Shown one piece after another: positions 5,852 through 14,283 of a stretch of DNA of 34,091 nt. Below the pieces are notes generated by a model that saw only the letters and a list, made by a program, of their open reading frames with translations, was not told where the DNA came from and did no database searches. This DNA is from CAG-390 sp964590755 (GTDB lineage: Bacteria > Bacillota > Clostridia > Oscillospirales > CAG-272): NCBI GenBank assembly GCA_964590755.1, contig CAZPYK010000010.1, forward strand, positions 1 through 34,091, given 5' to 3'. The position numbers were made by a program, and so were the translations under genes. The first letter of the stretch is position 1. Every line of letters begins with the position of its first letter.

Positions 5852-8800
5852 TTATTTTTTCTTTTTTTGCTTGCCGAAAAGTATCGCCAGGCATGCGGAA
5901 AGTCCGCCCGCCGCCGCAAGCATGGCGGCAGCCTCGATGTCGGTAAGCTTCAGGCGCGAGCGTCTTGCCTCGCGCTTTTCGTCGGTCCGCTTGCCGCTCT
6001 CGGATCTGCGCTTTTCCTTTTTGGTGGGCACGGTGGAGAATTCGCCCATCAATTGTTCCGCATCAAGCCTGCCGGGCCAGGGATCAAAGAGTCCAAGTGG
6101 CGCAGAGGTGGCGCAAAGCCCCGGACGCTTGGCATATCTTCTCGCACGCCCTCTGTGCGCATCTCCGTCGCATGCCATGCCGTAGTTCCAGTGCACACGA
6201 GACATCACATCGTCACCGACCAGCTCAAGACGGCACCCGAATTCGGAATGCGACAGTATCGGCTTGTCGCACACTATGATATCCTTGCCCTCCGCAAATG
6301 ATGTACCGTAACACGCATTGAAGTCAGCAACGGTCAGGTCGTTTTCGCTGCGCTTCACCCATACGATCAGAGCCGAGCGCGCCCCGATCACGCTTTCCGC
6401 CGGGAAGCGCCAGGTGTTCGACTCCGCAGGTGCCTTGCCGGTCTTTTTCCACAGCCTCAGGCTCATGCCGCCAAGCTCCTGCGCACGAGACGAGGAGTTG
6501 CAGAGCACCACATAGGGGAACGGATCGTCTATCGTGTCTCCGTTATGCTCGATCGGCATACCGAAGGGCAGCACCTCCGCTATCGTGACCGCAGAGAGCA
6601 ACGTTGAGCTCACCGCCATCACTCTGCGCTCACCCGCGACAAGCGCGGTCGCCACCGCCGTCAAGCGATGTCGGCGAGCGACCGACGGGAAGGAGCGACT
6701 CACGCGCATGCTCTCCCCCGCTCCGAGATCGCCGCAATGCACCACCGAAAACGGCACCTCGTCGCGAATATCGAAGCCGTCGACGGGAGCAAGATAGAAC
6801 GCGACCCTGACATCCTTTGCCGACGCGCCGTCGGCGTTTGAGTTCGACACGCGCACACGTGCCGCATTGCCGCGCAGGGTGCTGTAGGAAGCCCCCGTCT
6901 CTATCTCGCCTAGCTCAAGCTTGTTTGTGCGCTCCACCCACACGGGAGCGGTCACCGAATATTTGCCGGGCGCGGTCAGGCGCAGATAATAGTAATCGTA
7001 TTCCGGCGCAAGCGTCGGATGCCACTCGATGCTCTTAAGCGCCCCGACAGCCTTGACCGCCACGATGATGTTATCCTCACCGACGATCTCAATGCGACCG
7101 ATGCCGCCCGCATCCTCGGTCGTGACCGAGATGTCGAAATCAAGCCGTTCGGGATCGCAAAGGCGAGAGCCGAGCCACTCACCGTTTATGCGGTATTTTA
7201 TCTTAAGAGTCGGCTCGGATGCCGTATATGTGCGCCGTGCGCGGAACGCGTCCATGACGTTCTCCCGCGTCAGCGCGGGAGCCAGCACAAAGCCGATAGC
7301 CGAGCGAAGCGTGGTCCAGGTCGCGGAATGGTTATCCTCGTTTGAGATCGGCCCCACATGCCAGCCTGCCGCAAGGCATTTGGCATATTCGCGGTCATAT
7401 GTCTCGTCTCTTATCTCCGCCAGGCAGACCTTTTTGTCCGCCGCGTCGGAAAGATACGCATATTCATCGAAATTTCCCCAAGCGTAGCCGGGGTGATTGA
7501 ACATGGCGACTGCGGTCTCATCCTTGGATATCCTGTCATAAAGCTCGGGCAGTGTTGTGTCGAATATCTCGGTTTCGACCGTGCGCGACCCGCCCAGAAC
7601 ATTCATATGCCCCCAATAGCCGCACTCCATATTCCAGGTCATCTCATAGCCGTAAAGCGCGGCATATCTACCGGGATCGTCATGGCGATCCGCCGCCGCT
7701 ATCATACGTTCAAGCGAATGTCCGTTGTTATGATGCGAGTGATCGGTCACCGCGAAATAATCCGCGCCGCCAACCTCGCGCGCATAGCGGTATGCCTCAT
7801 CCGGCGTTCCGACACCGTCCGACTCTCCCGTGTGCGAATGCACCTCGCCGCGATAGGCAAAGAGCTCGCTCATATCCGACACCGAGAAGCGCACCCGCTT
7901 TTCGGATCGATTTCCGAGCATGTCGCAAAGGGTCAGCTTCAAGGTGTGCTCTCCTGTCTTCAGGATGGCACTGCCAAGCTCAAGCTTTACGCCGTCCGAG
8001 CACCATTTTGCCCTGCGCGTAAAGTCCTTGCCGTCTATCTCAAGACGGCAATCCGGAATTCTGACTCCCGAAACATCGTAAAAATCCGCACTTATAACGA
8101 TGCTGCCGGTTCCGTCGTAGGCATATTTTTCTGTCGGAAGCATACGCGTGACGCGCGGCCCCGCGTTGTCAAACACCGCCGCCGAAAGCCCGCCCAGCGT
8201 AACCTCACGTGATCCGTCGGTAGCGTGCAGAGAGTAATCGAGCGATGAAAGTCTTTCGACTGTTTTTGCGGGCACCGCGGCATGCATTATGCCGTCATCC
8301 CCCTCCGCCGCGCTTATGCGAACGCTCTCGCCCGTCGCCGTACGCAGCATCACCCACGCGTCGACCGCCCCGCGGCATGCGTCGGATGATATCGCCGCAA
8401 AGGCTATATCAAGCTCGCCGTCCCCGATATACACGTCGCTCAAAGGCGAGATCGGCAACAGCAGAAGCGCAGGCGCGTTGGGATCAAGCTGTGCCTGCCC
8501 GACATCAAAGCGTCCCGGGGTCGGCGCGGTGGTGTGCGCAATGCTCACCGCCCTCTCGGGCGCGCGCAGATCCACCGTCCAGGAGGAGGAGCGCCGCGCG
8601 GGAGAATCCCATTCTCCCCACTCGGTGTTGTAATCAAGCGAATATACCGCCTCGGAAAGCGCTCCGCCGCGCGGAACCAGCCTCAACCGCCACGGGCGGA
8701 AGGAGGACGGAAGCGCCGACGCCGCGACTACCGCCGCAGGCTTTCCGCTCTCCGCATCGCGTTTATAATATTCAACCGGAATTATCCTCACGGCGTCCGC

Positions 8801-9469
8801 GTCGGCGAGAGGACAGGGAGGCGTATACATCGAATTCAGCGCCGCACAGAGTGCCTCGGGAGTCACCGCGTCGCGCCCCGGCGCTCCGACATCGAAATTT
8901 GCGGCAAGGATCGGCCACCACACGGCAAGCTCGCCGCGATGCAGCATCGTTCCGCGCTCAAGCGCCAACGGATACCGCTTCGGCTTTGTCGTTTCCGATG
9001 TAAGGATAAGCTCCCAATCATATAAGTCGACATCCTCGTCCCCGGCGCCGTAAAGCTCGACATACGCCGTGTGGCTTCCGTCCTTCGGTCGTATGAACAG
9101 CTCGGTGATGATCAGCGGCGGACGCTTCGGCAGAGACATCACCTCCACAGAATACTCGCGTCGCTCGTCGCCGAGCGTTATCGAATATCCGAGCCTGCCG
9201 CATTTAACACGGGAGGCGGGTATATGCGCGGAATATATCTCAAATCTGCGCCCCTCGCAGGAAAAGGAATCACACGGCGTCATGAGCAGAGTCTCCTCGC
9301 TCTCTCCGGCGGGCGTATAGCTCATCTTAAGGCGCGGCGGAAGTGCGCTCTCGGGAAGAGAGGCGGAATATTCCACCGCCGCCGATATGTCCTGCCCGTG
9401 CCCCGCCTCGGCAAATGCAACGGGTGAATGCCACAGCTTCATGCGGCAGGTGTCATCAATATTTTTCAT
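5852..9469 (-). CDS. LTD-PHP-LTD multidomain protein, CehA/McbA-like metallohydrolase with C-terminal membrane anchor
   Basis: This is a 1205-residue protein. Residues 1-112 are beta-rich. A lamin-tail-like domain (LTD) starts at ITELFIRP (121) and runs to about 320. Beta-sandwich segments fill 330-530. The PHP domain spans about 538-750 with metal ligands HSH (544-546), DH (576-577), Glu609, His621, NHP (658-660) and EDNH (711-714). A beta region follows, then a second LTD begins at TIAEVLPFG (962). The C-terminus is a basic stretch, one hydrophobic helix (about 1178-1198) and KQKKKK. No N-terminal signal peptide is visible. PHP proteins hydrolyse phosphoesters; the substrate here is unknown. 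The start at 9469 overlaps the GH20 stop as ATGA. It lies between GH20 and manA in the operon. Confidence 0.75.
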   Translation of the reverse strand: MKNIDDTCRMKLWHSPVAFAEAGHGQDISAAVEYSASLPESALPPRLKMSYTPAGESEETLLMTPCDSFSCEGRRFEIYSAHIPASRVKCGRLGYSITLGDERREYSVEVMSLPKRPPLIITELFIRPKDGSHTAYVELYGAGDEDVDLYDWELILTSETTKPKRYPLALERGTMLHRGELAVWWPILAANFDVGAPGRDAVTPEALCAALNSMYTPPCPLADADAVRIIPVEYYKRDAESGKPAAVVAASALPSSFRPWRLRLVPRGGALSEAVYSLDYNTEWGEWDSPARRSSSWTVDLRAPERAVSIAHTTAPTPGRFDVGQAQLDPNAPALLLLPISPLSDVYIGDGELDIAFAAISSDACRGAVDAWVMLRTATGESVRISAAEGDDGIMHAAVPAKTVERLSSLDYSLHATDGSREVTLGGLSAAVFDNAGPRVTRMLPTEKYAYDGTGSIVISADFYDVSGVRIPDCRLEIDGKDFTRRAKWCSDGVKLELGSAILKTGEHTLKLTLCDMLGNRSEKRVRFSVSDMSELFAYRGEVHSHTGESDGVGTPDEAYRYAREVGGADYFAVTDHSHHNNGHSLERMIAAADRHDDPGRYAALYGYEMTWNMECGYWGHMNVLGGSRTVETEIFDTTLPELYDRISKDETAVAMFNHPGYAWGNFDEYAYLSDAADKKVCLAEIRDETYDREYAKCLAAGWHVGPISNEDNHSATWTTLRSAIGFVLAPALTRENVMDAFRARRTYTASEPTLKIKYRINGEWLGSRLCDPERLDFDISVTTEDAGGIGRIEIVGEDNIIVAVKAVGALKSIEWHPTLAPEYDYYYLRLTAPGKYSVTAPVWVERTNKLELGEIETGASYSTLRGNAARVRVSNSNADGASAKDVRVAFYLAPVDGFDIRDEVPFSVVHCGDLGAGESMRVSRSFPSVARRHRLTAVATALVAGERRVMAVSSTLLSAVTIAEVLPFGMPIEHNGDTIDDPFPYVVLCNSSSRAQELGGMSLRLWKKTGKAPAESNTWRFPAESVIGARSALIVWVKRSENDLTVADFNACYGTSFAEGKDIIVCDKPILSHSEFGCRLELVGDDVMSRVHWNYGMACDGDAHRGRARRYAKRPGLCATSAPLGLFDPWPGRLDAEQLMGEFSTVPTKKEKRRSESGKRTDEKREARRSRLKLTDIEAAAMLAAAGGLSACLAILFGKQKKKK

Positions 9470-11346
9470 AGCAGCCCCGCTCCGACTATCTTGTTCCAAA
9501 GATTTAGATTTATATACGGCACGCGCGTGTCGTCGTCGGCTCTGCCGTCCATCGAAAGCATCGGCTCCTCAAGCTCGCCTATCGACGATATACTGCCGTC
9601 AAGCCAACCCTCAAGCCGCAAACACGTCGATTCGAGCCTTGCGCGCAAGCCGCCCAGCCTCTGCTCCTGAGCCGAGAAGCCGAAGGTCTTGTTTTCGGCA
9701 TACCACTGCGCCCTAAACGCCTCGGTGAACGCGTCGAGCTTGGCGATCGTCGTCGGAATATCCTCATGCGCCAAGGCTCTTACCGCATTTTTGTCACCGT
9801 CAAGATATGCGCGTCTGATCCTTACGGTAAGATCGCACTTATCGGACAGCAGATCGCAAAGAAGCCCCAAGGTCCTGTAAATATATCCCCACCGTTCATC
9901 GTCGGCATTGTCGAGCAGACGCGCGGCGGCATCGCGATAATATTCCGGCGCCTCGGCTCCGACATGCGCATCCATAAGCCCCTCAAGAGGGTCGTTAAAG
10001 AGCAGATACTTGCATGGGTTGACCGGATGCGTCAGCTCCCCGGGAGCCGTTCCCGGCAGAGCATTGGGAAGATCGAAAAGCATCAGCTCGTCAAAGCTCT
10101 TGCCGAACACCTCGGCACTGCGCTCGTTGAGCCGCTCGCGCGAGACCTCGGCCCCGGCATACAGCCGCTCGGCAAAATACAGAAGAGACGGCAGAGTCGA
10201 GAACTGCGACGCCTCGGCTCCGTTGTCGCCCCAGCCGGTGACGATAACGCTGCCCACTCCGTGCTCGGCGCAGGAATCAAGCTGAAGCTTGGTCGACGCA
10301 AGCGAGAAGGAATTGTGCGGGGCAAAGCCCGACCACTTCCACGCGCCGCCCGCAAACACAACGGGATTTGCGAATTTTTGATGGCATTCGAGCATGTGAT
10401 CGAATATCTGCCTGTCGAGCGAATAGTAATCCCAATACACGAGAGTCACGTTTTTCGGCACCTTTGCCATTATCTCGGGGGATATCTCCCCCTCGCGCAC
10501 GCGGTATGCTCCGCCGAACGCCATGCGGAAGAACATGTCGCTCCACATCATCGGCTTATAGCCCGCCTCGTCGCAAAGCTCGGCGACGCGGCCTAGGTGC
10601 TCGGTCATTATGTCGGGTGCGGGACGGTAGCCGTTTTTGTCGAGATATCTTCCGCGCCCGAGCATATGCGCCTCATCCATGCCTATGTTAATGCGATTCG
10701 AGCGGAATATCTCGCGGCAGGTCTTAAGGCATGCGCGGATAAAGTCGTAGGTGCCCTCCTCGCCGACCAACAAAATATCATTGCAGTCGACTATCCTGCC
10801 AAAGCCGGGCCAACGCACGGCGGTGTTGAGGTGCGCCAGCGTTTGAATGCAAGGGATGACCTCAATGCCCAACATATCGGCATAATCGTCTATCTCGCGC
10901 AGCTCCTCTGCCGAATAGCGACCGCGCATGCGCCCGAAATAGGGATATTCCGACACCTCGTAGGTGTCCTCGGAATAAAGCATGAGCGAGTCGTAGCCCA
11001 TTGCCGCCAGCAAGCGTATCAGCCTTTTGGCGCCGTCCATGTTCAGCACCGCGTTGCGCGAAACATCCGCCATATAGCAGAGCATATCGTACCGTCCGCG
11101 CTCGACATGCTCAGAGCCCTTCTTCAATGCGTCGGCAAGCAGTGAAAGAGCGCGGAAAAACTCATGCTTGCGGCGGTATGTCAGCAGATATCCCTCACCG
11201 TTGCGGCAAACAGAGAGCGCCTCTCCGACGCGGGCTTCGACAGTCGTTCCCGACGAGGTAAAGCGCAGCCCCAGCATCGAAGCCAGCTCGGAGGCTCCGA
11301 CGAGCAGGGACCTGTCGTCACATTTTAAATTCACATTTCTTGACAT
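9466..11346 (-). CDS. Glycoside hydrolase family 20, beta-N-acetylhexosaminidase, intracellular type
   Basis: The 626-residue protein has an N-terminal GH20b-like domain (about 1-85) and a TIM barrel. The catalytic Asp-Glu pair is in INIGMDEAHMLGRG (Asp224, Glu225). His172 in QTLAHL and WSD (268-270) are further GH20-type positions. By family it removes terminal beta-linked GlcNAc or GalNAc through substrate-assisted catalysis. There is no signal peptide, so it likely acts on imported oligosaccharides or glycopeptides in the cytoplasm. The ATG at 11346 has AAGGAG six bases upstream. It lies 30 bases after the nucleoside hydrolase and overlaps the next gene by four bases. Exact sugar preference cannot be read from sequence. 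Confidence 0.87.
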   Translation of the reverse strand: MSRNVNLKCDDRSLLVGASELASMLGLRFTSSGTTVEARVGEALSVCRNGEGYLLTYRRKHEFFRALSLLADALKKGSEHVERGRYDMLCYMADVSRNAVLNMDGAKRLIRLLAAMGYDSLMLYSEDTYEVSEYPYFGRMRGRYSAEELREIDDYADMLGIEVIPCIQTLAHLNTAVRWPGFGRIVDCNDILLVGEEGTYDFIRACLKTCREIFRSNRINIGMDEAHMLGRGRYLDKNGYRPAPDIMTEHLGRVAELCDEAGYKPMMWSDMFFRMAFGGAYRVREGEISPEIMAKVPKNVTLVYWDYYSLDRQIFDHMLECHQKFANPVVFAGGAWKWSGFAPHNSFSLASTKLQLDSCAEHGVGSVIVTGWGDNGAEASQFSTLPSLLYFAERLYAGAEVSRERLNERSAEVFGKSFDELMLFDLPNALPGTAPGELTHPVNPCKYLLFNDPLEGLMDAHVGAEAPEYYRDAAARLLDNADDERWGYIYRTLGLLCDLLSDKCDLTVRIRRAYLDGDKNAVRALAHEDIPTTIAKLDAFTEAFRAQWYAENKTFGFSAQEQRLGGLRARLESTCLRLEGWLDGSISSIGELEEPMLSMDGRADDDTRVPYINLNLWNKIVGAGLL

Positions 11347-11376
11347 GGCGTTCTCCTTATAATTCTTTTGTTTGTT

Positions 11377-12324
11377 TTATTTATTTTCGATCCGTGAAAG
11401 CTTTTTGAAAAGGTCGGCATATATCGGGTCGCGGCGAATGCTTCTGACATACACATATGCCGGGCGCGATGCATCAAAGGCATATCGGCAATCGAGCGTG
11501 ATATACGGCCGCGGCAAAACGACCGAAGACAGCGCCTCGGGCATGGTCAAACATGCCACGGCGGTGACATCCCATATGACCTTTGACCAGCCGTAGGGCT
11601 TATCGGTATACGCCGCCGTAATGTCGCACAGATAGTCGCACAGGCGATTTTTGCCGCGCAGATAATATTCAAGCTCGGGAACGGTGGTGATAAAGGAGCT
11701 GCAGACTCCGCCGCAAGGTATCTGCACCATCGATATGCCCGAATCGAAAACGACCCGCGCCGCCGCAATATCCTGCTTTAGATTGAATTCCCGCGTATCG
11801 GGAGAGGTCAGCGAGTGCCCGCCCAGCCAGATCAGCGCGGCGCGCTCGCAAATGCGCGGCTCCTTTATTATTGCGGAGGCGACATTCGTGATGGCGCCTA
11901 TCGCCACTATCCACACCCGCTCGTCGCTCTCGGTTACCGTGCGAATGATATTGTCGCAGGCATCCGACGGCACATATTCGGTCTCGGAGCGCAAAAAGCT
12001 CTCCGAGCCGCGGTACACGGGAATACGCGCCGCAGCCTCGCTGTCGGTCAGCGCGGTGATATTGAATATCTCGCGATAGCTTTTTTCCATGCCGTCGCCC
12101 GCCGAGGTCGATCGGCTGTTCAAAAAGGGCGCGGCATTTATCGAAAGCAGCTCCACACTGTCCGAGGAAAGCATCGCATATGCTATGGCGAATTGATCGT
12201 CGACCTCATTGTACGCATCGGTGTCGAGTATAACCTTTTTGCGCTTTCCGTTTTTAAGCTCGGCGATAAGCTCGTGCGCATCGAACTTCATGCGCGGCTC
12301 GTCTGTTTTATCTTTATTCATCAT
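11377..12324 (-). CDS. Nucleoside hydrolase, IUNH family variant
   Basis: A member of the inosine-uridine nucleoside hydrolase fold family, which cleaves the N-glycosidic bond of ribonucleosides with a Ca-bound water. About 315 residues. The N-terminal Asp cluster reads ILDTDAYNEVDDQFA, so two residues are inserted relative to the classical DTDPGxDD loop. EFNLKQD and WDVTA replace the usual EFNxxxDP and HDxxA. These changes fit a divergent subfamily, so substrates other than common nucleosides are possible. ATGATG at 12324/12321 follows AAGGA and overlaps the stop of the FTR-like gene, implying coupling. The frame extends to a TTG at 12354, which is less likely. Confidence 0.8.
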   Translation of the reverse strand: MMNKDKTDEPRMKFDAHELIAELKNGKRKKVILDTDAYNEVDDQFAIAYAMLSSDSVELLSINAAPFLNSRSTSAGDGMEKSYREIFNITALTDSEAAARIPVYRGSESFLRSETEYVPSDACDNIIRTVTESDERVWIVAIGAITNVASAIIKEPRICERAALIWLGGHSLTSPDTREFNLKQDIAAARVVFDSGISMVQIPCGGVCSSFITTVPELEYYLRGKNRLCDYLCDITAAYTDKPYGWSKVIWDVTAVACLTMPEALSSVVLPRPYITLDCRYAFDASRPAYVYVRSIRRDPIYADLFKKLSRIENK

Positions 12325-12518
12325 TTTTCCTTGTAATAGAGCATGCAATGACAATAGCCCTCAAAATTCGGGTCGGCTATCTGCTCGCGAAATTGACGGC
12401 ACATGCATTTTGTATCCTCGCTCTGCTCACGCACGCAGGGGCAGTATCCGCCGGTGCGCTTCAGCCCCTCCTTGACGGCGTCCGCCACCTCTTTGTTTTC
12501 GTTTACTCTGATCTTCAT
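12321..12518 (-). CDS. Ferredoxin-thioredoxin reductase catalytic-chain-like protein
   Basis: This 65-residue protein has six cysteines in three CxC pairs: CPC (26-28), CMC (38-40) and CHC (56-58). In the FTR catalytic chain such cysteines bind a [4Fe-4S] cluster and form the redox disulfide that reduces thioredoxin with ferredoxin electrons. Canonical spacing is CPC-x16-CPC-x8-CHC; here the gaps are 9 and 15, so this is a compact variant. GGAGG nine bases before the ATG at 12518 fixes the start. It lies 22 bases after the thioredoxin gene and overlaps the nucleoside hydrolase. No FTR variable chain is seen. The function as a thioredoxin reductase is inferred from motif and context. Confidence 0.75.
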   Translation of the reverse strand: MKIRVNENKEVADAVKEGLKRTGGYCPCVREQSEDTKCMCRQFREQIADPNFEGYCHCMLYYKEK

Positions 12519-12540
12519 ATCGGCATTCCTCCGCGGGATA

Positions 12541-12852
12541 TCATATTTCCGAGACAAAGCGGTACAGCTCCGCATCGTCCTTGTAGCCGCTCTCGCTCTT
12601 GATCAGCTTGCCGTCCTTGAGGACCGCGAGCATGGGAATGTATTTTACCGAAAAGCGCTCGGCAAGCGCGCCCTCCTCGTCGACATTGACCTTGCACACG
12701 GTGATCTCGGGATGCTCGTGCGCCAGCTTTTCCACCACCGGGGCTATCATCTTGCAGGGACCGCACCAGGAAGCCCAAAAATCTATCAGCACCACGCCCG
12801 CGGCGCCGTTTACGACCTCGTCGTAGTTTTTCGAAGTAAGAGTTATCTCCAT
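12541..12852 (-). CDS. trxA: Thioredoxin
   Basis: A standard 103-residue thioredoxin with active site WCGPC (Cys30, Cys33), the preceding DFWASW and the cis-Pro motif YIPML. It is a cytoplasmic disulfide reductase. AAAGGA lies upstream of the ATG at 12852, and a clear promoter is at 12898-12926. It is the first gene of the minus-strand operon and is directly followed by the FTR-like gene, which suggests it is reduced by ferredoxin rather than by an NADPH-flavin thioredoxin reductase. Confidence 0.93.
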   Translation of the reverse strand: MEITLTSKNYDEVVNGAAGVVLIDFWASWCGPCKMIAPVVEKLAHEHPEITVCKVNVDEEGALAERFSVKYIPMLAVLKDGKLIKSESGYKDDAELYRFVSEI

Positions 12853-12897
12853 TTTTTTAAGATCCTTTCTTTTATTACATTAACTTAGGATATAACT

Positions 12898-12926
12898 ATT
12901 ATACATCAAAATATCCCGCGGCGCAA
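12898..12926 (-). promoter_or_regulatory. Promoter of the trx-to-manA operon
   Basis: Read on the minus strand: TTGCGC (complement of 12921-12926), a 17-base spacer, and TATAAT (complement of 12898-12903). It lies about 45 bases before the thioredoxin start. Confidence 0.75.
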
Positions 12927-12964
12927 CATCCGAACGGCAAAAAAACAAAAAAGCGGACACTTTT

Positions 12965-12994
12965 TTGCACACGTGCGCCGCGACAACATATAAT
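12965..12994 (+). promoter_or_regulatory. Promoter of the small-protein cluster
   Basis: TTGCAC (12965-12970), an 18-base spacer, and TATAAT (12989-12994). It is divergent from the thioredoxin promoter, about 40 bases away. Confidence 0.6.
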
Positions 12995-13054
12995 GATCAT
13001 GAAGGAAGCCGCTTCAGCACCCCATAAGACACCGAGCGGCGGAACGGAGACTCG

Positions 13055-13288
13055 ATGATGAAGCTTGACCGTGAAACTCTTTCGCGATTGCTTGCGCTGA
13101 GCGACGGGCAATTGAGATTTTTGATAACCAATATAGCAAAGCAGGCGGGAGTGTCGATCCCCGAGGACCTGCTGAGTGAAAAGAACCTTGCCGAGCTGCG
13201 CCGCACGGTAGAGAACGCCGACGATGCCGAGCTTGCACGCTTGGCGGAGAAACTTGCGGGCGACCTCGGCACAGCACCGCAGACCTGA
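13055..13288 (+). CDS. Small uncharacterised helical protein
   Basis: The function is not recognised. The 77-residue product is predicted to be mostly helical, soluble and without cysteines. It reads as two amphipathic helical regions (about 3-30 and 38-70) with charged Glu/Lys/Arg faces. GGAG at 13046-13049 serves the ATG at 13055 or the adjacent one at 13058. It is the first of three co-directional small genes, 33 bases before the next. Confidence 0.6.
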   Translation: MMKLDRETLSRLLALSDGQLRFLITNIAKQAGVSIPEDLLSEKNLAELRRTVENADDAELARLAEKLAGDLGTAPQT

Positions 13289-13321
13289 CAAAAACGAATT
13301 GAAGGAAGGGAGAGTATCCGC

Positions 13322-13735
13322 ATGGCAGACACGGAAGGCACCGGCACCGATATAATGGGCATCGTGTCGAAGCTCATGTCAGACCCAAATGTTATGGCGG
13401 CGGTAAGCGGAGCGGTCAAGGGAGCCGGTTCCGATAGCTCGGATTCCGCAAAAACGAGCAATGCGCCCACCGAACCCGCGAGAACGAGCGAACCGAGCGA
13501 GAAGCCGACGGCTTCTCCGCCGCTCGACCTTTCCGCGCTCTCGGCTCTGCTGGGGGGAGCGGGGCTGTCACCGGGGCGCGACAACCGACCTGGTGACACC
13601 GACGAACGAAAAAGGCGTTGCGCATTGCTGACGGCTTTAAAGCCTTATTTGAATCCGCACAGACGCGAAACGATAGACCAAATGCTGAGCATCGAGCGCC
13701 TTGGGGATGCGCTGCGAACGGTAAAAAAGCCCTAA
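13322..13735 (+). CDS. Uncharacterised low-complexity protein with a conserved-looking C-terminal helix
   Basis: The function is not recognised. The 137 residues divide into an N-terminal segment (1-35) with DIMGIVSKLMSDPNVMAAV, a Ser/Thr/Pro/Glu-rich disordered middle (36-65), a Leu-rich DLSALSALLGG patch, and a basic C-terminal helical part (about 94-137) ending in LLTALKPYLNPHRRETIDQM and an Arg/Lys tail. GGAAGGGAGAG precedes the ATG at 13322. It has no signal peptide or membrane helix. Its position between two other small genes suggests a shared transcript. Confidence 0.6.
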   Translation: MADTEGTGTDIMGIVSKLMSDPNVMAAVSGAVKGAGSDSSDSAKTSNAPTEPARTSEPSEKPTASPPLDLSALSALLGGAGLSPGRDNRPGDTDERKRRCALLTALKPYLNPHRRETIDQMLSIERLGDALRTVKKP

Positions 13736-13768
13736 TACAAAAGCCGATCTGTCTGTTGAGGTACCGAA

Positions 13769-14266
13769 ATGTATACGAGAAACACGGATAAAAGAATACC
13801 GCCGACAATATCGGTTCCGGAAAATTACGGCGGAAGCACCTTTGCAAGCTTAAAAGACGCGCCCGCAGCATCACACGGTGCAAAAGCGGAGCCGGTGCCG
13901 CGTCCGCAAAGCAAGGACACGCGCGTACCCGAGAATTCATTCCCGCTCCCGTCGCTTTCGGCTGCGCCGCCCGAAACACCGCCCGGCGACGCGCAAGATG
14001 CGCGAGACGCGCGAGACACAACCCATTCCTCCGAAGGCGCGACCGCACCGTCTTGCGCGGATAAGCCGAATGATCGCGCCGCTGTTCCCCCGCCGCCCTT
14101 TTCGCCTTCACCGCCTCCGCCGTCGGCTCCGTCCGGGAACCGATTTATGAACATCGGCATCGGTGCCGAGGAGCTGCTGTTGATAGGCGTAATGGCGCTT
14201 ATCTTTTTCGGAGACGAGCGAGACGACGAGCTGCTGATATGCCTATTGCTCGTGCTTTTGATATGA
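13769..14266 (+). CDS. Proline-rich protein with C-terminal hydrophobic acidic motif
   Basis: The function is not recognised. Of 165 residues, 1-125 are disordered and rich in Pro, Ser, Ala and charged residues. After GNRFMNIGIGAEE there are two short hydrophobic stretches (LLLIGVMALIFFG and LLICLLLVLLI) separated by acidic DERDDE. The protein ends directly after the second stretch. The layout suggests a peripheral or hairpin-like membrane association. It has a weak Shine-Dalgarno (GAGG at about 13757). It is the last of the three small genes. Confidence 0.55.
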   Translation: MYTRNTDKRIPPTISVPENYGGSTFASLKDAPAASHGAKAEPVPRPQSKDTRVPENSFPLPSLSAAPPETPPGDAQDARDARDTTHSSEGATAPSCADKPNDRAAVPPPPFSPSPPPPSAPSGNRFMNIGIGAEELLLIGVMALIFFGDERDDELLICLLLVLLI

Positions 14267-14283
14267 GCTTGTCGCCTACTGTT

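Noticed and set aside
7358..8212. Long open frame antisense to the LTD-PHP-LTD gene
   Set aside because: It lies opposite a gene with clear domains. High GC and codon bias open such frames. No ribosome site is seen.
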